A stretch of DNA of 64,000 nucleotides from Linum tenue. Taxonomy: Eukaryota; Streptophyta; Magnoliopsida; Malpighiales; Linaceae. Positions 22,144 through 33,841 of the stretch are shown here, piece after piece. Position numbers and translations under genes: made by a program. A model generated the notes under the pieces. That model ran no database searches. It was not told the DNA's origin and worked only from the letters and a program-made list of their open reading frames with translations. Numbering within the stretch: the first letter of the stretch is position 1; every line of letters begins with the position of its first letter. Where the stretch lies: NCBI GenBank assembly GCA_946122785.1, contig CAMGYJ010000002.1, positions 55,577,703 through 55,641,702 on the forward strand, given 5' to 3'.

Positions 22144-23257
22144 GGGTTCGAACCTTGGTCACTCAAATGAAGAAAGGGCATTATAACCAATTAGGCTACA
22201 TTGTTTTTATTGTCATTTTTTTATTAAACTCTAAAAATATGTTTGGTGATGATGCTTCTATATTTATATTTTATCTTAAGTTATTTATATTTTATAGAAA
22301 AAGATTAGCTTTGAAATCGGAACTCAAGTAACATTGATTCAAACATTAATATTAAATTGCATGTGTAGTTTAGTTTACACAAAATGCAGAAGTGTAACCG
22401 AAACATTGACCTTTGTGACGAGTATATTCATTTTTTGTGACAAATATACACATAATATAATGATAAAATTGGAAAATGAGAGTCTCATTTCAAATTTCGT
22501 GGTCTAAAAGTGGGAAGCTCTTTTTCGTCATTGCGCCAAATTTATCTTTGTATTATAAGTAGATTGTCACAAAAATTACTATATTTGTCACAAAGGTACT
22601 TTTTTTGTTACACATATGTCTTTTGACTAAATTGAACCACGAAATATAATTTTATATTTAATGTTTGAATAAATATTACTTCAGTTTCGATTTCACAATT
22701 AATCACTTTCTATAAGATATAATAATTTCAGATAAAATATCATTCCTGCTTGGTTGAAGAAGCTCTTTCTACAAGATACATTTAACGTTTTCCATTTCAT
22801 ATTTCATAAATCGAGAGTGAAAGTAGAAAGAGTAAGTTTGTCATCACAATTCTTTATCTACTTCATATAAAAGAGTATCAATATCATGATTTGAGCCATG
22901 GTCTTTAAGAAGTAGAAAAACATCAATAGATTTACAATCTTCTTGCGCTCTCCCAATGAGGAAGTTCAAGTAATTGTGGGGTTTAATGTGATGTTCTTTT
23001 CGCCATTTTCGGATGTGTTGATTAACTTACAGGGCATTAACATATGAATGAGTTATAATCAGCCTCACTACACAATTTTTACTCTTTATAATAATTAATT
23101 TAATCGTAATATTTTTTATACTCGATGTATTTTATGTATGAATTATAGGTATACTTATTACTTGTGACATCAGTGGTAGTTGGTTCAAATGTAATATTTC
23201 ATCAGGTAGTCAAAATTGAATACAAAGTACATTTATGAGTGATTTTTATCTTGGTGT
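22144..23257. other. AT-rich intergenic sequence
   Basis: Beyond the diverged third copy of the 113-bp unit (about 22466-22575) I see no gene or bounded element. Confidence 0.55.
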
Positions 23258-23266
23258 TGTGAGTAA

Positions 23267-24330
23267 GGGGACGGGATACGGTGACAACCCCTAAGGGGGT
23301 TGTCAGATTGACAACCAAGGGTATTTTGGGTATGAAAAAAAGGAATATATTAATTACCTTTTTTGTATTAATCAGATTGGGAATTAAAAACCCACATTAA
23401 ATATAATTTTTTTTAAATTTAAATCATATACATTAATGTCTCTATCTATCTCTCTCTTTTCCTTTCTCCTGTGGCCACTCCGCTTCGATGGACAGACTTT
23501 TTCTCCGGCGAATTCTCTCCGGCAGACTCCCTCCGGCAACCTGAAAAAATGTACCAGTGCGTTAAAAAGTGTACCAATCCATTAGTCTACTGGTAATTAA
23601 TATACCAGTGCTAGTGGTACGCTACCAGTACTAGTGGTACGCTACCACTGCTAGTGGTACGGTACCTTACCACTTGTAGCGGTACCATTAGTAGTACCAG
23701 TACCATTGCCACTAGTAGCGGTACCATTGCCACTGGTAGCGTACCACTAGAGACTAGCACAAAAAAAAATTAGATCTGAAATATGAAAAATCACAAATCT
23801 GGAAAAAAAATCAGGGATGACGAAAGGGGGAGGCAGGGGAGAGGCGGTGACCTCGTGGCGACGGTGGTGGTGGGCAACAGAGGGCGGCGGGAGGGTTTCG
23901 ACGAGGAGAGGGTGATGGCGCAGCGGTGGTGGGAGGAGGAGGTCGCGATGGCTGAGGAGCGAGGGACGTGACAGTGCTGGGAGGCGGAGGGCGTGACGAC
24001 AGAAGGGCTGCAGCAGTGATGAGAGGCGGAGGGCGTGGCGGGTCGGCTGGACGACGGTGGTGGCAGCCGATAGAGAGAGAGGGAAGAGATGGGAGGAAGA
24101 AGAAGAAGAAGAATAGGAAGAAGAAAGATGGTGAGAGAGAGAGAGAGAGAGGAAAGAGAGAATGTAGGGTTTAGGTATTAATAGGGGTAATAATCTAGTG
24201 TGGTCAATTTTTTTCGTCCAAAAATACCCTTAATCCAATATGTACCATTGATTTGAAAAAGAAAAAAAAGAGACAAGAGAGAGAATGAATCCTATGGTTA
24301 TAAAAATGGGTTGTCACCGTATCTCGTCCC
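23267..24330. mobile_element. 1064-bp non-autonomous Mutator-like element
   Basis: The termini are inverted repeats of about 24 bp: GGGGACGGGATACGGTGACA on the left and GGGACGAGATACGGTGACAA as the reverse complement of the right. An exact 9-bp duplication, TGTGAGTAA, lies at 23258-23266 and 24331-24339, which is the Mutator hallmark. The interior has no transposase. Its left part holds short GTACC repeats. Its centre (about 23820-24090) is markedly GC- and purine-rich compared with the AT-rich flanks, and could be captured host sequence. Short frames there (23783-23971, 23968-24174) are low in complexity and are not called as genes. Confidence 0.85.
23549..23755. repeat. Cluster of GGTACC/ACTAGT-type palindromic words
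   Basis: About a dozen variants of GTACCA, CTAGTGGTAC and GGTAGCGTACC follow one another on both strands, many built around the palindromes GGTACC and ACTAGT. The cluster lies inside the Mutator-like element and has no fixed period. Confidence 0.75.
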
Positions 24331-24402
24331 TGTGAGTAAATAGAAATTTAATTATTAGAATGCATATAACTATACCTAGTCACATGGTCGAGCTAGCACG
24401 AC

Positions 24403-25746
24403 TGACACGCCAAAACACAACACCAAACTGCGACCAAGTGTAATCGCAGTCCGGGAATGCAGTAACAGGCAAGTTTAATTATCAACCCGGGGTCTAGATC
24501 TACTGCTTACTCCGTGATTCTCTATTATCTAGCAAACTAGTTCGAGTGATTGTTGTTTAACGCAAAAGCAGTAAGAAAGCAGGAAATGGTTCGGTTTTCT
24601 AAAGCAGTTAAGAGTCACTCGGGATTGAGTCCCCCTAGCCCCTTAGTTAGGTTCAATTGCAATTCCCTGGGTTGATTTACTGTTGATTAGACTGCGGAAG
24701 ATCCGACAGTAGCTTGGAATCTCTTAAGCTGACCAAGCCCTCTCAGTCTAACTTCCCGGCAGACGACTAGTCTTCACCGGGATAGAAAGCTGAGGCTATA
24801 AACACAGAACTCCACTACTGGCGTTAAGAACACCAGTACAAAGCAGTCAACTGGCTAACTCTCGTATAGCCAGTCTCCTACTATCGAATGAAAAAGCTCT
24901 AACAACCTAATCAGATTCTATCTATCTCAGGTTGAAGCAGAAATTGAAACAAGCTGATCAGACTCAAATCAATTCATGAAACATGCATCATTCGATTAAA
25001 ATCAAACAATAATATCATCCCAAGTCATTACAATCAAATCCCTAACACAAGGAACTAGGGTTCTTCATACCCAAGTGAGAGAAAGGTTCTACTCCATAGA
25101 GAGAGAAGAGAAAACAAGAATCGGATTAGTCATACTCATAACGATGAGGATAATCTGCTCCGGGACGATGATGTTCACTCCTATGACGATCTCCAGGCTC
25201 GATTCGATGAAATCCAGCTCTTAGACGGCTTCTAGGATGAGTTCTTCGCACTTTCTCTCTCTAGGGCTCTGTTTTTGCTCTGAAAACACGATTCTCCCCC
25301 TTTTGGCTCGGATTAGGCACTAAAACCGGATTTCCCCAGGTGCACGGGCAGGCGCACGGCCGTGCACCACCCCATTCTGGCCGTGCAACTCTCAAAACGC
25401 GCCGTTTCATTTATTCAAGCTCAGCCTCCTTGCACGGCCAGGCGCACGGCCGTGCAAGCCTGGAATGTGCCCGTGCACGGCCTCGGCGTGAGGCGCACGG
25501 CCAAATAGCTCATGTGCACGGCCGTGCAGCCTCCTGGTCTGGCCGTGCACTCCTCCAAAAGCTCGCCAATCGTCCGTTCTTCGTCCAATCGACCCCAGAC
25601 TCGCTCTTAAGCCTTCATTCACGTACTAGGACCTGAAATAACACAACCAAGCACAACCTAGCGTGAAATCGGCCTAAAACACGAGAATCAACACCTCAAA
25701 CAGTGTAAGTATGAGGGTAAAAACATGTGTAAATGACGGTCTATCA
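24403..25746 (-). repeat. E2 3' LTR (1344 bp)
   Basis: Matches 40915-42258 without indels at an offset of 16512 bp. Three copies of the 12-bp palindrome GCACGGCCGTGC lie in its right part (about 25355-25530). Confidence 0.93.
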
Positions 25747-25787
25747 AACTCCCCCACACTTAACCGTTTGCTTGTCCCCAAGCAAAC
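25747..25787 (-). promoter_or_regulatory. E2 polypurine tract with perfect 9-bp stem-loop
   Basis: On the element strand AAGTGTGGGGGAGTT abuts the 3' LTR. Immediately upstream, GTTTGCTTG and CAAGCAAAC (25766-25774 and 25779-25787) form a perfect 9-bp stem around a 4-nt loop. Confidence 0.78.
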
Positions 25788-27616
25788 CAAGTCAGACACT
25801 AGGTAAGCTTACATATTTCAATCAACCAACATTGGGGACAAGTCATAAAGGCACAAAACACGTGAATCGCACTGGTTTTCAAACATCAATACATGCACAA
25901 CCTCAATAACAACCTGGACAACCACCACAAAGGACATTCGAGTGCAGCAGATCGAGTAAAGGAAGAGTCTCCCTCCTGTTCACTGGCCAACGTTGACTTG
26001 ATTCAACCACTTACCCAAAACAGTCAACTCATGCATCCAAGTCAAGACATCAGAATAGAGACCGAGCAATCTAGGTCCTCACCGGGGTACAAGAGCATAT
26101 AGAAAATGGAAATGAATCACTCACTCTCGACCAGTGGGGTCAGGACAGTTTGATGCGAAAGATGCGCATACTATTTCTCTCAATCCCTATCATCTCTTCA
26201 CCATGATGGCAGCCTCTAAATGCTAGAGTTCACATATGGGGTGTCACCACTAACTAATCAGGAGGTCTTAGACACAGGTTCAAATGACTGGCTAGGGTCT
26301 TGGACATGGGGAAAAGGCCTTTTAGGTGGTGGAAGTATTCAAAGCAAAAGGTTCCACATTTCCCAAACACACAATCACAGTCAAACAAACCGGTATTTTC
26401 TTTCTGCTATCCTGCATTACTCAATATCTTATGAGCACAAGAGCGAAGGAGGCATAAACATCAGCATTTCCAAGCCAGACTGCTAAGAAACACTACTTAC
26501 TGGGCATTATTCAGATTTTTGGTAGTGGCTCTCTTTTGCTTTCAATTTTTCTTTGTTTTTCTTTTATTTTTCTTTTCATTTCTTAAGAGAGCCACCACTT
26601 CTGCATAAATTTCAAACACCTGCCCAACTTTTAAGCACTACCTCCAACACTCACATAGACTTAAGCAGAAACAGCAGAGAATATGTAAAAACCACTCTGT
26701 GGAATCTTCTAAAAGATGCAACAAGGGTGATTTTTTTCATTATAGACCAAAAGAAAGGATAACACACGGCTCAAAGGGGCTGACTAGGGGATATGACACA
26801 TCAGGACAGTCAGTTTTGGGCGTGGGCTAATCCTATGCCCCCATCATCTTAGCTAGTGACAACGTGAATGCTACACATCATGGAAGAGGTATCTATCACA
26901 CAAGAAAGAAACGAGCAGGCTCAAATCTCACATGGCTACCTATATGCTCTATCTCACATTCTGATACGCTGAACTAGATGCATAAACGACTGTCAAGAAC
27001 AAGTAATCAGATCAAGTCAGATCAAGTCACAGTTGGCAAGCAAACAGTTGAAAAACTGAACCCCTACATCGCTCTACTGCACATCTCAGTCCTCATCATA
27101 GGTTGTCCTAGTCGCAAACAAGTTTTCATGCATTAATCCGAAAACCAATCAATTCATCCATCAAAACACAGTGCCAATATGATCAAACAGCAGTACTTGG
27201 AGCCCTCAAATCGTAAGATTCGGACAGTAGACTAGGCTCCAAGCACCATCTAAAATATTCCAACCGATACAGAACATCCCCCCACACTTAAGCACGACAT
27301 TGCCCTCAATGGAGTAGAGGGAAAGATAAGGGGAACGATGTTACCGGGTAAGAACACTGCTGGGGGACTGGAAGTGGACCAGTCAGCGAGAAGCGAACGG
27401 GGAAGTGGCAATACTGCACAAATCGAACATCAGAAACACTAGCACACTGGTGTTAGGGATAAGTGTTAGCCCAGACGGCTACATCAAAACACAAATGAAA
27501 AACCAAAAACAAAAAAACAACCGACACTAAGTCCAAGCTCCGCACACATGGAGCAAACACTCAAAAGTCTTAAAATAAACAAAAACAGACACACTGAGAC
27601 GGGCAACGAGTACAGC
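25788..27616 (-). other. E2 non-coding region between env-position ORF and 3' LTR
   Basis: I see no credible gene. At about 27280-27312 a polypurine-like run (TTAAGTGTGGGGGGATGT on the element strand) adjoins a CATTG/CAATG hairpin. The same module occurs in E1 near 6826-6862. Confidence 0.6.
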
Positions 27617-28959
27617 CTACTCGTCGCCAAGATCGGTGAAGTCGATGTCATCCATGAATGCATCATCACCAGCAGCGCCAGCCGCGCCGTCATGTGGAGG
27701 GGAGTCGTCCCAGGGAGTCCTCCAGACCGGTGGATCGCCCGGAACCAGCTGAAGCAGGTGCTGCTGAACCTCCTGCATGCGCCGGGAACGGCGTTTCTCC
27801 CGCTCGATATGGGCGAGAGTCACGCCCTGCTGAGCCTGGATCGCGTCCAGCCTGAGGCGGTACTCGGCCTGATCTGCCGCGTACTGTTGCTGGAACTGCA
27901 TCTGCTGGTCGAGGAGCAGCTGGTTCTGTATCCGCAGCTGCTCGAACTGCTGGGTGAAGTAGTCCTGGCCCTGGAAAGTGGAGCTGCCACCCCCAAAATG
28001 GAAGTCAGTCGGTGGGGGATCATCAGCAGCAGCCGCAGCAGCATCCGCAGCAGCATCCACAGCAGCCTCCACCTCATCGATGTCCACCGCATCGTCAGCC
28101 TCCTCCTCGGGCTCCTCGGGCTCCGGAAATCCCTCGACCCACTGAACACCGTTCCTCTCCCGCAACAACAGCATCTTCCCGATCGTCACAGCGCCAAAGA
28201 TGGGGGTCTCCCCTCAATGGTGCACCCCTGCAGGGAGAGGCCGAAGAAGGTAACCAGGCGGGTGATGAGGGGGGCGCAGTGGAGGCTCTTCAGCTCCTTG
28301 GCCGTCTTCTCGAATGTCGTGGCCACCACCGAACCCAGGTGGAGAGGATGGTAGCGCTCTCGGATCGAGTCGAGGAAGTACAGGGGCCTCTTCGTGATGT
28401 GGCCGGAGCTGTCATATGTAGGGGTGTAAGACTTCCCCAGCAGGTGGTGGAGAAGTCGGTACTCGATCTGCAGGGTGGATGCCTTCGTCCTCCCAGACTT
28501 GAAAGGACGCGTCTGGCCAGGCTGAGCCAGGCTGGTGTACAGCCTCTTGAAGTCCACCTCCGGCTCTTTAAGCTCGGTGACGTACTCCCGACGGTCGTCG
28601 AGGTCGAGGTCGAGAGCCTCAGCCAGCTCGTGATAGCTCAAGGATCGGGGGACCCCACCCAGCCGGAATTGAACGGATGTACTATCATGGTACCTGGTCG
28701 TGGAGTTGTGCTTGAAAGTGGTGTAGAACTCCCACACCGGCTCGTTGTAGACCGTCTCGCAGATCTGTAACAGACGGCGCCATGCAGTGTTGGCGAGCAC
28801 GGCGGAAATCTGGTTGTAGCAGTGCAATCGCTGAAACTCCCGTTTGGAAAAGCAATGGTGGGCGCCAAACGGGGTTTCCACGACCTGCTTGAAGCGCGCT
28901 GCGGTGGGACCCCTCCTGAGATCCCGGATGAACGGGTGCTGGAAATTAGGTTGTGTCAT
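27617..28959 (-). pseudogene. E2 env-position ORF (ATHILA ORF-type protein), one frameshift
   Basis: The first part (28959-28186, 257 aa from the ATG) resembles the plant ATHILA ORF / putative plant transposon protein family. These are found next to Athila pol, and their function is unknown. The second part (about 28200-27617) is acidic and Ala-rich, then Gln-rich with coiled-coil character (QLRIQNQLLLDQQMQFQQQY), and ends with acidic residues. The two overlap in different frames at a run of five C on the element strand (28202-28206), so a one-base indel probably split one protein of about 445 residues. No signal peptide or convincing transmembrane segment is seen, so calling it an envelope protein is not justified. 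A splice-acceptor-like TTTTGCAG ends 4 nt before the ATG. Confidence 0.65.
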
Positions 28960-29775
28960 CGCCCTGCAAAACAACAACCCAAAGTGGAACCAAAAGAGCC
29001 AAAGAAAAGGTCAAGTCCACCCCCACACTTAAGAACAGGAAGCAGCCGAACCATGGTTTCATCCATAGTTCGGGGGTCAAAAACTCGATAAATCAAGCAT
29101 AAACCGGGTGGGGGTGCACATTCACAAAAAAAGTAGGCAACTCAAGGTTCACATCCATAGCAAATACACCCACAAACGACATCATTAAGGGCCCCAACCG
29201 GTGGCCACAACATGGCATGGAAAACAGGCATTTCATCGAACACCTTGTGTGCAATATTAAGTTAAACATGAAATTGGCCAAATTCTTGCACACAAGGGCT
29301 CAAACAAGCAAATGGGACTTTGCCCAACATAATTCAATCACATCCCACGCATTCCCCTCAATCAATTTCACATAAATCGCATGATTCAAAAAGGTTCTCT
29401 AACATACACCCTACACACTCAATTCTCCAAAATTAACAAAGTTAGGGGCAAAATCAAACCTGGAGACTCAAGTAGAGGTGTAGGGGATGATGAGGGGAAG
29501 ACAATGGAATCGACGAAATGCCGAAAATCTGGCCGGAAATGCTCGTCGGAGCCTCGCCGGATTCTCGCCGGAAATCGCCTCCGGCGACAAAAATGTCGCC
29601 CAAACTCGCTCAAACTCGGGGGATAGGCCGCCTTGGGTGTGGAAAGAATGGGTTTTGTGTTGGTTTGGTGAAAAATGGACCCAAAGTGGCCGGAAAAATC
29701 AAAATAGGGAGGTTTGGCGCGGTTTTCCGGCGAGGGGAGAGGTTTCCGGCGAGAAAAATTGAGATTCTGACCCAA
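28960..29775 (-). other. E2 spacer between env-position ORF and palindrome array
   Basis: A third polypurine-like run (TTAAGTGTGGGGG on the element strand) lies at about 29021-29033. About 29520-29760 is rich in CCGGCGA/TCGCCGG words on both strands. Frames in this spacer are low in complexity and none is called. Confidence 0.5.
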
Positions 29776-30130
29776 ATGGCCGTGCACGGCCATTTATAGA
29801 GCCCGTGCCTTGGCTGCACGGGCAGAGGCGCACGGCCGTGCACCTGGGCTTTTTGCCCGTGCAGGCCGACACGGCCTGGCCGAGGGAGTTGCACGGCCGT
29901 GCGCAATGCACATTTGGCCGTGCAACTTGGTGCGAGAGCTCGCACGGCCTGACCGAGGGTGCTGCACGGCCGTGCACAATGCACTTTTGGCCGTGCAACT
30001 TGCGACGAGAGCTCGCACGGCCTGGCCAACGGAGTTGCACGGCCGTGCACATAGCACATTTGGCCGTTCAACTTGTGCCGAGAGCGCGCACGGCCAGGCC
30101 AGGCTAGGCGCACGGCCGTGCAAGTTGATT
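29776..30130. repeat. Array of the palindrome GCACGGCCGTGC, 73-bp period
   Basis: The 12-bp perfect palindrome occurs at 29830, 29891, 29964, 30037 and 30110, the last four exactly 73 bp apart. The 73-bp units share further words (GGCCGTGCAACTTG, GAGAGCTCGCACGGCCTG). At the left edge is the related 16-bp palindrome TGGCCGTGCACGGCCA. The array lies between the end of pol and the env-position ORF. Three more copies lie in each E2 LTR. Confidence 0.9.
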
Positions 30131-30263
30131 TTCTGGCCGTGCACCTTGCTGGGGTCCCGAAATCAACCTGTTTTCACTCAAAAACGACACGAAACTCCAG
30201 ATCAACGTCTCAAGACCCACAAGCGCTTCTTTACCGTCTTTTAGCTGGACGCCAGTAGAGGAA

Positions 30264-33200
30264 CTAAGGGTCCTCGAGCTTGATCAGCAGCTCTGCGCGC
30301 TCGACAGCACCTCCCAAGTATAACTTTAGGAGGTGGCCATTCACCTTGAATGGCTCGGTTTGAGCATTGCTGATCTCCACCGCACCGTGCGGGAAAACTT
30401 GGGTCACCGTGAAAGGACCCGACCACCTAGAACGGAGCTTGCCCGGAAAGAGCTTCAGGCGTGCATTGAATAACAGAACACGATCACCGACCTGAAACTC
30501 CTTCGGGCCCCTCAACCTAGCGTCGTGGAGACGCTTGGTGCGCTCTTTGTAGAGCAGGGTATTCTCATAGGCGTGGTAACGCCACTCCTCCAACTCCAGC
30601 AGCTGCAACTTAAGTTCTGTACCTGCAACACTCAAATCCATGTTTAGCAGCTTAATGGCCCAGAAGGCCTTGTGCTCTAGCTCTACCGGCAAATGGCACG
30701 CCTTCCCATAGACAAGCCTATAGGGAGAAGTGCCAATCGGGTTCTTATAGGCAGTCCTATACGCCCAGAGAGCATCATCGAGCTTGGTGGACCAATCCTT
30801 GCGGGACTGATCCACCGTCTTTTCAATTATACGTTTTAGCTCCCGGTTCGTCAGCTCGGCCTGCCCATTTGACTGGGGATGATAGGCCACCGACACCTGA
30901 TGCTTAACGCCATACCGAGAGAGGAGTTTCGTGAATTGCCCCTGAAAATGGGTTCCTCTATCACTAATAATGGCGCGAGGTGTCCCGAACCGGGAGAACA
31001 GCTGCTTCAGAAATGAACAGACCCGTCGTGCATCATTGGTGGGCATGGCTTGAGCTTCTGCCCACCTCGAGACGTAGTCCACTGCAACCAAAATGTACAG
31101 ATGGCCAAAAGATGGAGGGAATGGGCCCATGAAATCGATACCCCAAACATCAAAAATCTCACAAATAACAGATATATGTTGGGGCATCTCATCCCGGGCA
31201 GAAATGTTACCTGACCTTTGGCAGCGGTCGCACTGGCGTGCGAAGGTGTCTGCATCCTTGAAGAGCGAGGGCCAATAGAAGCCCGACTGTAGCACCTTCC
31301 GCGCCGTGCGGGTTCCTCCATGATGACCGCCAGTGGGTCCTTCGTGACATTGAGACAGGATGTCTCCCATCTCATGCTCCATGACACAGCGCCGGATCAC
31401 GCCATCTGCTCCGATTCTGAAGAGGTAAGGATCCTCCCAGAAGTAGTGCTTCAGATCGGAGAAGAACTTGCGCTTCGCATGAGTAGCCATCCCCTTGGGT
31501 AACTGCTTGCCCACCAGATAATTGGCAAAGTCAGAATACCAAGGGGTAACGCTGTCCACCAGGGTCATCGCCAGCAATCGCTCACCCGGGAAGGAGTCGT
31601 CGATCTCTTCCTCGAAGTTGTCCACCGGAGGGGCTTCCAACCGCGAAAGATGATCTGCAGCAACATTCTCGGCTCCCTTCTTGTCCCGGATCTCGATATC
31701 AAACTCCTGCAGCAGCAGGATCCAGCGGATGAGCCGAGGCTTGGCATCAGCCTTGCTCATCAGATAACGAATCGCCGAGTGGTCAGTGTAGACCACCACA
31801 TGAGAGAGCACCAGATAGGGTCGGAACTTGTCAAATGCATACACCACAGCGAGGAGCTCCTTCTCTGTGGTGGTGTAGTTCTCCTGTGCATCGTTCAAGG
31901 TCTTCGACGCGTAGTAGATGGGCTGGAAGTGTTTCTCGCGTCTCTGACCCAGAACTGCTCCGACTGCATAATCACTCGCATCGCACATCAGCTCAAAAGG
32001 AAGAGACCAGTCAGGAGTCACCATGATAGGGGCATGGGTAAGCTTCTCCTTCAGAGTCTCAAATGCAGCTGTGCACTCTGGAGTGAACTGGAATGGCGCA
32101 TCCTTCTCCAACAGCTTGGTCAACGGCAGGGCAATCTTCGAGAAGTCTTTGATGAAACGCCGGTAAAAGCCTGCATGACCGAGAAAGCTGCGAATCCCCT
32201 TCACAGAAACGGGGGGAGGTAGCTGACTGATCGTCTCAATCTTCGCGCGATCTACCTCAATCCCCTTCTTGGAGATCTTGTGCCCAAGCACGATACCCTC
32301 ACGAACCATGAAATGGCACTTCTCCCAGCTGAGTGCCAGATTCGTCTCCTCGCACCTCTTCAGAACGAGTTCCAGGTTATGGAGACAGTGAGTGAAGGAG
32401 TCTCCATATACCGAGAAATCATCCATGAAGACTTCCATGATCTCTCCAACCAGTCGGTCAAAGATAGCCAGCATGCATCTCTGGAAGGTCGCCGGTGCGT
32501 TACACAGCCCAAATGGAATCCTCCGGTAAGCAAAAGTGCCGAAGGGGCAAGTGAATGTGGTCTTCTCCTGATCCTCCGGTGCAATAGGAATCTGGAAGTA
32601 CCCAGACATGCCATCCAGGAAGCAATAGAACTCATGGCCCGCCAACCTCTCCAGCATCTGGTCAATGAAAGGTAGGGGAAAATGATCTTTCCTGGTGGCG
32701 TGGTTCAGGCGCCGGTAATCGATGCAGACTCTCCAGCCGGTCACGGTCCGCATCGGGATCAACTCCTTCTTCTCGTTCGGGACCACAGTCATCCCGCCTT
32801 TCTTCGGGACCACCTGAGTGGGGCTGACCCACTTGCTATCAGATATAGCAAAGATGATCCCTGCATCCATGAGCTTCACGATCTCTGCCCGGACCACTGC
32901 CTCCAAGTTAGGAGACAATCTCCGCTGCGGCTGCCTGACTGGCTTAACCTCATCCTCCATCAAGATTCTGTGAGAGCAAAAGGATAGGCTAATGCCTCTG
33001 ATGTCAGTGATCTTCCATGCCATGGCCCGGGCGTACTTCTGCAACAGAGTCACCAGCCTGCTCTTCTGCTCGGGGGTCAGATCCGAGCTAATAATAACCG
33101 GGAGCTTATTCCCCTCCCGGAGAAATGCATACTCCAGATGAGATGGGAGGGGTTTAAGCTCCAACTCTGGTGGCTCCTCCAATGATGTAGCGAGCCGGGG

Positions 33201-33524
33201 CGAGATGGGAATCGGCTTGAATGGCATCTCTCGCCCCTCGCTCGCAGCCTCGTCCAGCTCCGCCAGCTGCTCCGCCAGCTGCACATCCTGTGATGCCTGT
33301 TCCCCTAGCAAAAGACAACGCTCAAGGAAATCATCAGTACCCGCACTCGTGATGGCGAGTGCGGTCTCAAAATCAGCAACAACATCACAGTAATCAAGAT
33401 CATCATGGAGCTGGGGGTGTTTCATATTATCAGAAACAGAGAAGGTGATTTGTTCACCCCCAGCTCTCAAAATCAGCTTTCCATCATTAACATCAATCAG
33501 TGCCTTGGCGGTGGCGAGAAAAGG
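30264..33524 (-). CDS. pol: E2 pol, downstream part: RT, RNase H, integrase
   Basis: This is the continuation of the E2 polyprotein after the nested element; it starts within the protease C-terminal segment that follows the LGRPF box. The frame is open throughout and matches the frame of the gag-pro part once the 4972-bp insertion (element plus one AAAGG copy) is discounted. The RT holds [19 protein letters not shown] and FMDD (near 32425). RNase H starts at MCDASDY (near 31985). The integrase has the HHCC finger (about 31360-31210) and a DDE core with IISDRGTHF near 30960. The polyprotein ends with the GPF/Y-like RWSGPFTV segment. It is about 68-75% similar by eye to E1 pol, from a different subfamily. 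As it stands it cannot be made from one uninterrupted RNA. Confidence 0.9.
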   Translation of the reverse strand, partial: PFLATAKALIDVNDGKLILRAGGEQITFSVSDNMKHPQLHDDLDYCDVVADFETALAITSAGTDDFLERCLLLGEQASQDVQLAEQLAELDEAASEGREMPFKPIPISPRLATSLEEPPELELKPLPSHLEYAFLREGNKLPVIISSDLTPEQKSRLVTLLQKYARAMAWKITDIRGISLSFCSHRILMEDEVKPVRQPQRRLSPNLEAVVRAEIVKLMDAGIIFAISDSKWVSPTQVVPKKGGMTVVPNEKKELIPMRTVTGWRVCIDYRRLNHATRKDHFPLPFIDQMLERLAGHEFYCFLDGMSGYFQIPIAPEDQEKTTFTCPFGTFAYRRIPFGLCNAPATFQRCMLAIFDRLVGEIMEVFMDDFSVYGDSFTHCLHNLELVLKRCEETNLALSWEKCHFMVREGIVLGHKISKKGIEVDRAKIETISQLPPPVSVKGIRSFLGHAGFYRRFIKDFSKIALPLTKLLEKDAPFQFTPECTAAFETLKEKLTHAPIMVTPDWSLPFELMCDASDYAVGAVLGQRREKHFQPIYYASKTLNDAQENYTTTEKELLAVVYAFDKFRPYLVLSHVVVYTDHSAIRYLMSKADAKPRLIRWILLLQEFDIEIRDKKGAENVAADHLSRLEAPPVDNFEEEIDDSFPGERLLAMTLVDSVTPWYSDFANYLVGKQLPKGMATHAKRKFFSDLKHYFWEDPYLFRIGADGVIRRCVMEHEMGDILSQCHEGPTGGHHGGTRTARKVLQSGFYWPSLFKDADTFARQCDRCQRSGNISARDEMPQHISVICEIFDVWGIDFMGPFPPSFGHLYILVAVDYVSRWAEAQAMPTNDARRVCSFLKQLFSRFGTPRAIISDRGTHFQGQFTKLLSRYGVKHQVSVAYHPQSNGQAELTNRELKRIIEKTVDQSRKDWSTKLDDALWAYRTAYKNPIGTSPYRLVYGKACHLPVELEHKAFWAIKLLNMDLSVAGTELKLQLLELEEWRYHAYENTLLYKERTKRLHDARLRGPKEFQVGDRVLLFNARLKLFPGKLRSRWSGPFTVTQVFPHGAVEISNAQTEPFKVNGHLLKLYLGGAVERAELLIKLEDP

Positions 33525-33838
33525 TGATGAGGAGGCGGCATTGCCATGCACGCCATGCACCGGGCCAGCTACTTAGTGTCGGTTGTGTCATTCTTTCTTG
33601 CGTTGTTTTTCATCTTTCCTTGTCCACGTCGGTTAGGATAGTTTTTGTTCTTTCCTTGTCAAAGTCGGTTAGGGTATTTTGTAACTCTTTATAAAGCGTG
33701 TTCTATGTTCGGTATCGGCAGTTTTTTTTGATTGAATAAAGAAGAAAAGAGGGCTTTCCTCGCATAATTCGACTCGGGTATTCCTTTGAATCAACGAGGC
33801 TCGAGTTTACTATTCCCTTCATCACGCACGCTGCATCA
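33525..33838 (+). repeat. CRM-like 5' LTR (314 bp)
   Basis: Identical base for base to 38178-38491 in my comparison. A TATA-like CTTTATAAAG lies at about 33688-33698 and AATAAA at about 33736-33741, the latter a possible polyadenylation signal. Confidence 0.95.
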
Positions 33839-33841
33839 GAT

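Noticed and set aside
23783..24174. Two small frames in the Mutator-like element
   Set aside because: Low-complexity Arg/Gly/Glu-rich translation of purine-rich DNA; no domain and no match to a gene I know.
25340..25636. 98-codon frame in the E2 LTR (also at 41852-42148)
   Set aside because: It consists of LTR palindromic repeats, and the two copies exist only because LTRs are duplicated.
27548..28770. Plus-strand frames of 268 and 252 codons
   Set aside because: They are shadows of the minus-strand env-position ORF, whose domains and orientation fit the element.
27617..28959. Calling the E2 third ORF a true envelope glycoprotein
   Set aside because: No signal peptide, no transmembrane anchor and no Cys-rich ectodomain visible; only its position resembles env.
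29776..30130. Regularly spaced repeats as a CRISPR array
   Set aside because: The repeats are palindromes within longer conserved 73-bp units and the spacers are themselves similar; the context is a plant retrotransposon.
29610..30244. Several long frames on both strands with repeated HGRA/ARPC-like words
   Set aside because: They are translations of the 73-bp palindromic repeat array and change together with it; no independent coding evidence.
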